64,000 nt of DNA, taken from the NCBI GenBank assembly GCA_965247635.1, contig CBDFHJ010000008.1:248001-312000 (forward strand). The letters run 5' to 3'. Position 1 is the first letter of the stretch. Each line of letters opens with the position of its first letter. The DNA is from CBDFHJ01 sp965247635 (GTDB lineage Bacteria > Chloroflexota > Dehalococcoidia > Lucifugimonadales > Australimonadaceae). Below are positions 61,678-64,000 of the stretch, piece after piece. The notes beneath the pieces are model-generated. The model saw only the letters and a program-made list of their open reading frames with translations, had not been told where the DNA came from and searched no databases. The translations under genes and the position numbers were made by a program.

Positions 61678-62094
61678 CTAGCTTCCCGAGACCGCCCCGA
61701 GCTGCTGCATGAGCCCCATCATATCCATGCTCTCCCAATGCTCTACGACCTTGCCATCCTGAATCCGGTCGATCTCGATTCCTTCTATTGCTATCTGCTT
61801 ACCGGTAGCGGCAATGCCCATGAAGTCGCCCTGGTGTGTGCCGCGCGTGGTGTACCGGACCGCCACCCTATCCCCTTCGGCTATGAGGTCCTCAAGCGTG
61901 CCGTTCAGGTCGGGGAATGCGGTGCGGAACATGGTCAGCATTTGCTTGATCCCCTCAGGGCCGGAAGGGAGTCCGGGTGGAGCCGAGTGATCGACAACAG
62001 AAGGTGAGGTGAGCTCGTCTATGACGCTCAGGTCCCCCTTGTTGATGACCTCATCTATGAACCGGCGAACGAGGGCCTTGTTCTCTTCAGACAT
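61678..62094 (-). CDS. SnoaL-like ester cyclase family protein 1
   Basis: A 138-residue protein of the SnoaL/NTF2-like fold. It opens MSEENKALVRRFIDEVINKG, with VIDELTSPSVVDHS, FRTAFPDLNGTLEDLIAEGD and THQGDFMGIAATGKQI, all family signatures; the acid/base Asp and His are plausible in HWESMDM. The substrate is unknown, and such stand-alone copies need not make polyketides. The ATG at 62094 follows AGGAGGAGG. A paralogue lies about 400 bases upstream. Confidence 0.88.
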   Translation of the reverse strand: MSEENKALVRRFIDEVINKGDLSVIDELTSPSVVDHSAPPGLPSGPEGIKQMLTMFRTAFPDLNGTLEDLIAEGDRVAVRYTTRGTHQGDFMGIAATGKQIAIEGIEIDRIQDGKVVEHWESMDMMGLMQQLGAVSGS

Positions 62095-62502
62095 GGCGTA
62101 TCCTCCTCCTGCGAATGCCCTCCCCCTTGGCGGGGGAGGAGGCGGTACTCCAGTACGGATGCAGGCCTAGCAACGAGCGCTAGGCCTGGCGCATTGTAAG
62201 GCTGCCCCAAGGGGAGGTCAACGGGTGCCGAAGGGGTAGGCGGCGAGATTCCTCGCCCGCCTTTCGCGGACTCGGAATCTTCGATGTACTGAACATGGCA
62301 CCGGAGAGGATGAAAATGCGGCTCCACGAGAGTCCCTTCCCTCTCGATGGGGAAGGCCAGGATGTCCCGACGTGTCGGGACAACTGAGGAGTGATAAATT
62401 AAGGGCTCAGCGCGCCGGCCACAGGTTGGCCTTTCTCAGCGCTGCTCAGAACGACGTGTGGGGGTGCCGGGCGCACGCACGGCTACGCAGTGGAGGGCCC
62501 GC
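62095..62502. other. Intergenic stretch with a hairpin and short repeats
   Basis: The 400-base gap between the two SnoaL-like genes shows no gene. CAGGCCTAGC and GCTAGGCCTG (62162-62188) form a perfect 10-bp stem, perhaps the terminator of the upstream paralogue. CCCGACGTGTCGGG (62365-62378) is a member of the dispersed palindrome set also seen at 63302. Confidence 0.6.
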
Positions 62503-62931
62503 TTACGCGCCTGGCGTGGGGATGGCGTCGATCTGCTGCAACATACCGAGCTGGTCAAAGACGCCCCAATGGTCGGTGCACTTGCCCTCGACGATGCGAA
62601 ACACGTCCATGCCTTCAATTTCGACGGTCTTGCCGGTGGGAGCTATGCCCATGAATTCGCCCTGGTGCGTGCCTCGAAACGTCTTGTGCGTGACGACCCT
62701 ATCCCCTTCGGCGACCTGATTGTTGATAGTAGCGCGGACGTCGGGGAAGGCCACGAACATCATGCCGAGGAACGCTTTGAAGCCCTCGACGCCGGGCGGC
62801 AGAGATACGCCCGTCGCCTCGCTATGGTTGACGATGTCGGGGGCGAACAGCTCGTCTAGCACGTCGAGTTTGTGCTGGCTCTGGACCTCATCAACGAAAC
62901 GGCGAACGATAGCCTTGTTCTCTTCGGACAA
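62503..62931 (-). CDS. SnoaL-like ester cyclase family protein 2
   Basis: A 142-residue paralogue of the SnoaL-like protein downstream, sharing SEENKAIVRRFVDEVQ, FPDVRATINNQVAEGDRVV and RGTHQGEFMGIAPTGK. The TTG at 62931 is chosen because AGAGGTG sits about 7 bases upstream and it aligns with the ATG of the paralogue; the earlier TTG at 62946 lies before that site. Function as for the paralogue is unknown. The pair probably arose by duplication. Confidence 0.87.
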   Translation of the reverse strand: MSEENKAIVRRFVDEVQSQHKLDVLDELFAPDIVNHSEATGVSLPPGVEGFKAFLGMMFVAFPDVRATINNQVAEGDRVVTHKTFRGTHQGEFMGIAPTGKTVEIEGMDVFRIVEGKCTDHWGVFDQLGMLQQIDAIPTPGA

Positions 62932-62970
62932 GGTACACCTCTTCAACGTGAAGGACTGAGCTTAGCCGGG

Positions 62971-63267
62971 CTACTTAAGCTCCACCAAGATGACGTGGAG
63001 GTCCGAATCGCCGATGTTCTCGGTGGCGTGCTCCGTGGCGTCCATGTGCATGGCCGTGCCGTCGGGTAGATCCGCCTCCATGGTCTCACCGTTGGGAGAG
63101 GTGAAGCGGACCTTGCCGCCCTGCAGGGCGTAGGCGACCACCGCTGGATGGCCGTGCATTTCCGTCTTGTCACCGGGCTTCATGGTGGTGTCGAGCACCC
63201 GGACTTGGTCGTTCTCCAGGATGGGCTTGTAGACGTGGGGCGCGATCTTCACTGCGTCTTCGGCCAT
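62971..63267 (-). CDS. Small cupin-domain protein
   Basis: A 98-residue single cupin. MKPGDKTEMHGHPAVVAYAL gives the first cupin motif with two His, and MDATEHATENIG the second with a further His. Members range from dioxygenases to sensors; the function is unknown. The ATG at 63267 follows AAGGAGGG. It lies 39 bases upstream of the second SnoaL-like gene on the same strand, so cotranscription is likely. Confidence 0.83.
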   Translation of the reverse strand: MAEDAVKIAPHVYKPILENDQVRVLDTTMKPGDKTEMHGHPAVVAYALQGGKVRFTSPNGETMEADLPDGTAMHMDATEHATENIGDSDLHVILVELK

Positions 63268-63387
63268 GGCGTGCTTCCCTCCTTGACTGAGCTTTGTGGG
63301 ACCCGACGTGTCGGGGCGCGGAGGCAAGGATAGGGCGGCGTCGACGGGGCGTCAAGCCGCGAGGTGGGGGGGTTGGCACCGGGACCG

Positions 63388-64000
63388 CTACGGCACCAAT
63401 TCGCCGTGGGTTCGGATGATCCTTTCGAACTCGTCTAGCACGAACCGCCCCAGCCGTTGCTGCGTGGCGATGGCCGTGGGGTTAGTCTCATCAGCGTCAC
63501 CTATAACGACGATGTTCTCGTCGTTCAGCGCGGTGGCTGGCTGGGTGTAATTGAAGCTGCCAGCGATGACCACCTGACCATCGATGACCATCAGTTTGTG
63601 GTGCAGTTTGTTGAGGCCTCCGGTGTGTCGAGCCAGATACAGCTCGACGCCGTTACTACTCAAAGGACGCGTCGCCGCCCACCGCTGGTTCCCCTGGGCG
63701 GAGTCGATGACCCCCCTCACCTGGAGCCCGGCGCGACGCAGCGCGATCATGGCGTCGTCGATGCCTGAAGACTGGGAGAAGGTGAATACGGCGAAGTCGA
63801 CTCGCTGTTTGGCCTTGAGCATCTGCTTCATAATTTCCATCTCGGGAGCGTGGTCCGGCGCAAAGAGCACTTTCACCTTTACCTTTGAGACGGTGTAGGT
63901 CCGGGGGCTCGGGTCATGACGCATGCGCGTTTGCCCGAACGTTCCCTTCCAGAGCTCTTCGAACTCATCACTGTAGACGCCGGCTGTGCGCTTACCTTTC
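63388..64000 (-). CDS. Phospholipase D-superfamily protein (5' end beyond window)
   Basis: The frame is open from the stop at 63388 to the window end, with SDEFEELWKGTFGQTR upstream of the first internal ATG (63924), so the gene continues outside. The visible part holds one HKD motif, HHKLMVIDGQVVIAGSFNYT, preceded by AVFTFSQSSGIDDAMIAL. Members include Nuc-type nucleases and phospholipases; a second HKD would lie in the missing part. The HHKLMVID spacing favours the nuclease-like branch. Substrate and location are not known. Confidence 0.85.
   Translation of the reverse strand, partial: KGKRTAGVYSDEFEELWKGTFGQTRMRHDPSPRTYTVSKVKVKVLFAPDHAPEMEIMKQMLKAKQRVDFAVFTFSQSSGIDDAMIALRRAGLQVRGVIDSAQGNQRWAATRPLSSNGVELYLARHTGGLNKLHHKLMVIDGQVVIAGSFNYTQPATALNDENIVVIGDADETNPTAIATQQRLGRFVLDEFERIIRTHGELVP

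Overview
The window looks like part of a GC-rich bacterial chromosome, most plausibly a Chloroflexota (Dehalococcoidia-like) lineage. The support is several lipoproteins with long Thr/Pro linkers after the lipobox, a diverged Lgt-like protein, class III cyclase, LigB-like and radical SAM genes typical of that group, and many GTG/TTG starts behind AGGAGG ribosome sites. The placement is inference; no 16S or tRNA gene is present. No CRISPR array, prophage or rRNA was seen.

Layout. 1-4155: the end of a large secreted beta-rich protein, then a Thr/Pro lipoprotein gene split by an IS3-family element. 4184-8826: a three-gene minus-strand cluster (cNMP-binding protein, unknown, small membrane protein), an MBL-fold hydrolase with a good promoter, and a class III cyclase gene split by an IS256-family element. 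9018-14337: two LigB-like proteins, a cytosolic 5'-nucleotidase, small unknowns, a GlcG/HbpS protein and a VOC protein. 14393-17957: a second copy of the secreted protein. 18208-30153: SRPBCC protein, endonuclease Q, acetolactate synthase, a degenerate MBL protein, B12-type radical SAM enzyme, GH15 enzyme, alpha/beta hydrolase, MFS transporter and a thioredoxin-like protein. 30346-33871: paired polytopic membrane proteins and glnA. 34612-43967: fabF-recJ, an Lgt-like gene, a XerC/D recombinase, a cytidylate-kinase-like gene and uvrC. 44014-50610: a carbohydrate-related lipoprotein, HAD hydrolase, rhomboid, RidA and a possible DNA-binding protein. 50833-54662: a molybdate-type regulator followed by modABC. 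54716-64000: a repeat lipoprotein, CcdA-like, VTT-domain and ArsC proteins, an EVE protein, a Cys-pair repeat lipoprotein, two SnoaL-like proteins, a cupin and a PLD protein cut by the window end.

Three themes stand out. First, both insertion sequences can be removed on paper to restore a reading frame exactly (3-bp duplication for IS3, 8-bp for IS256). Second, four genes are broken by single-base shifts at short homopolymers, including both copies of the secreted protein at the same junction, so consensus error must be separated from real decay. Third, families of short palindromic repeats are spread between genes and have entered the coding sequences of uvrC, modC and the N-terminus of fabF without breaking them. 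I did not find a convincing new defence or biosynthetic system. The most unusual coding sequence is the lipoprotein at 59861-61597, built from about nine repeats that each carry two cysteines.
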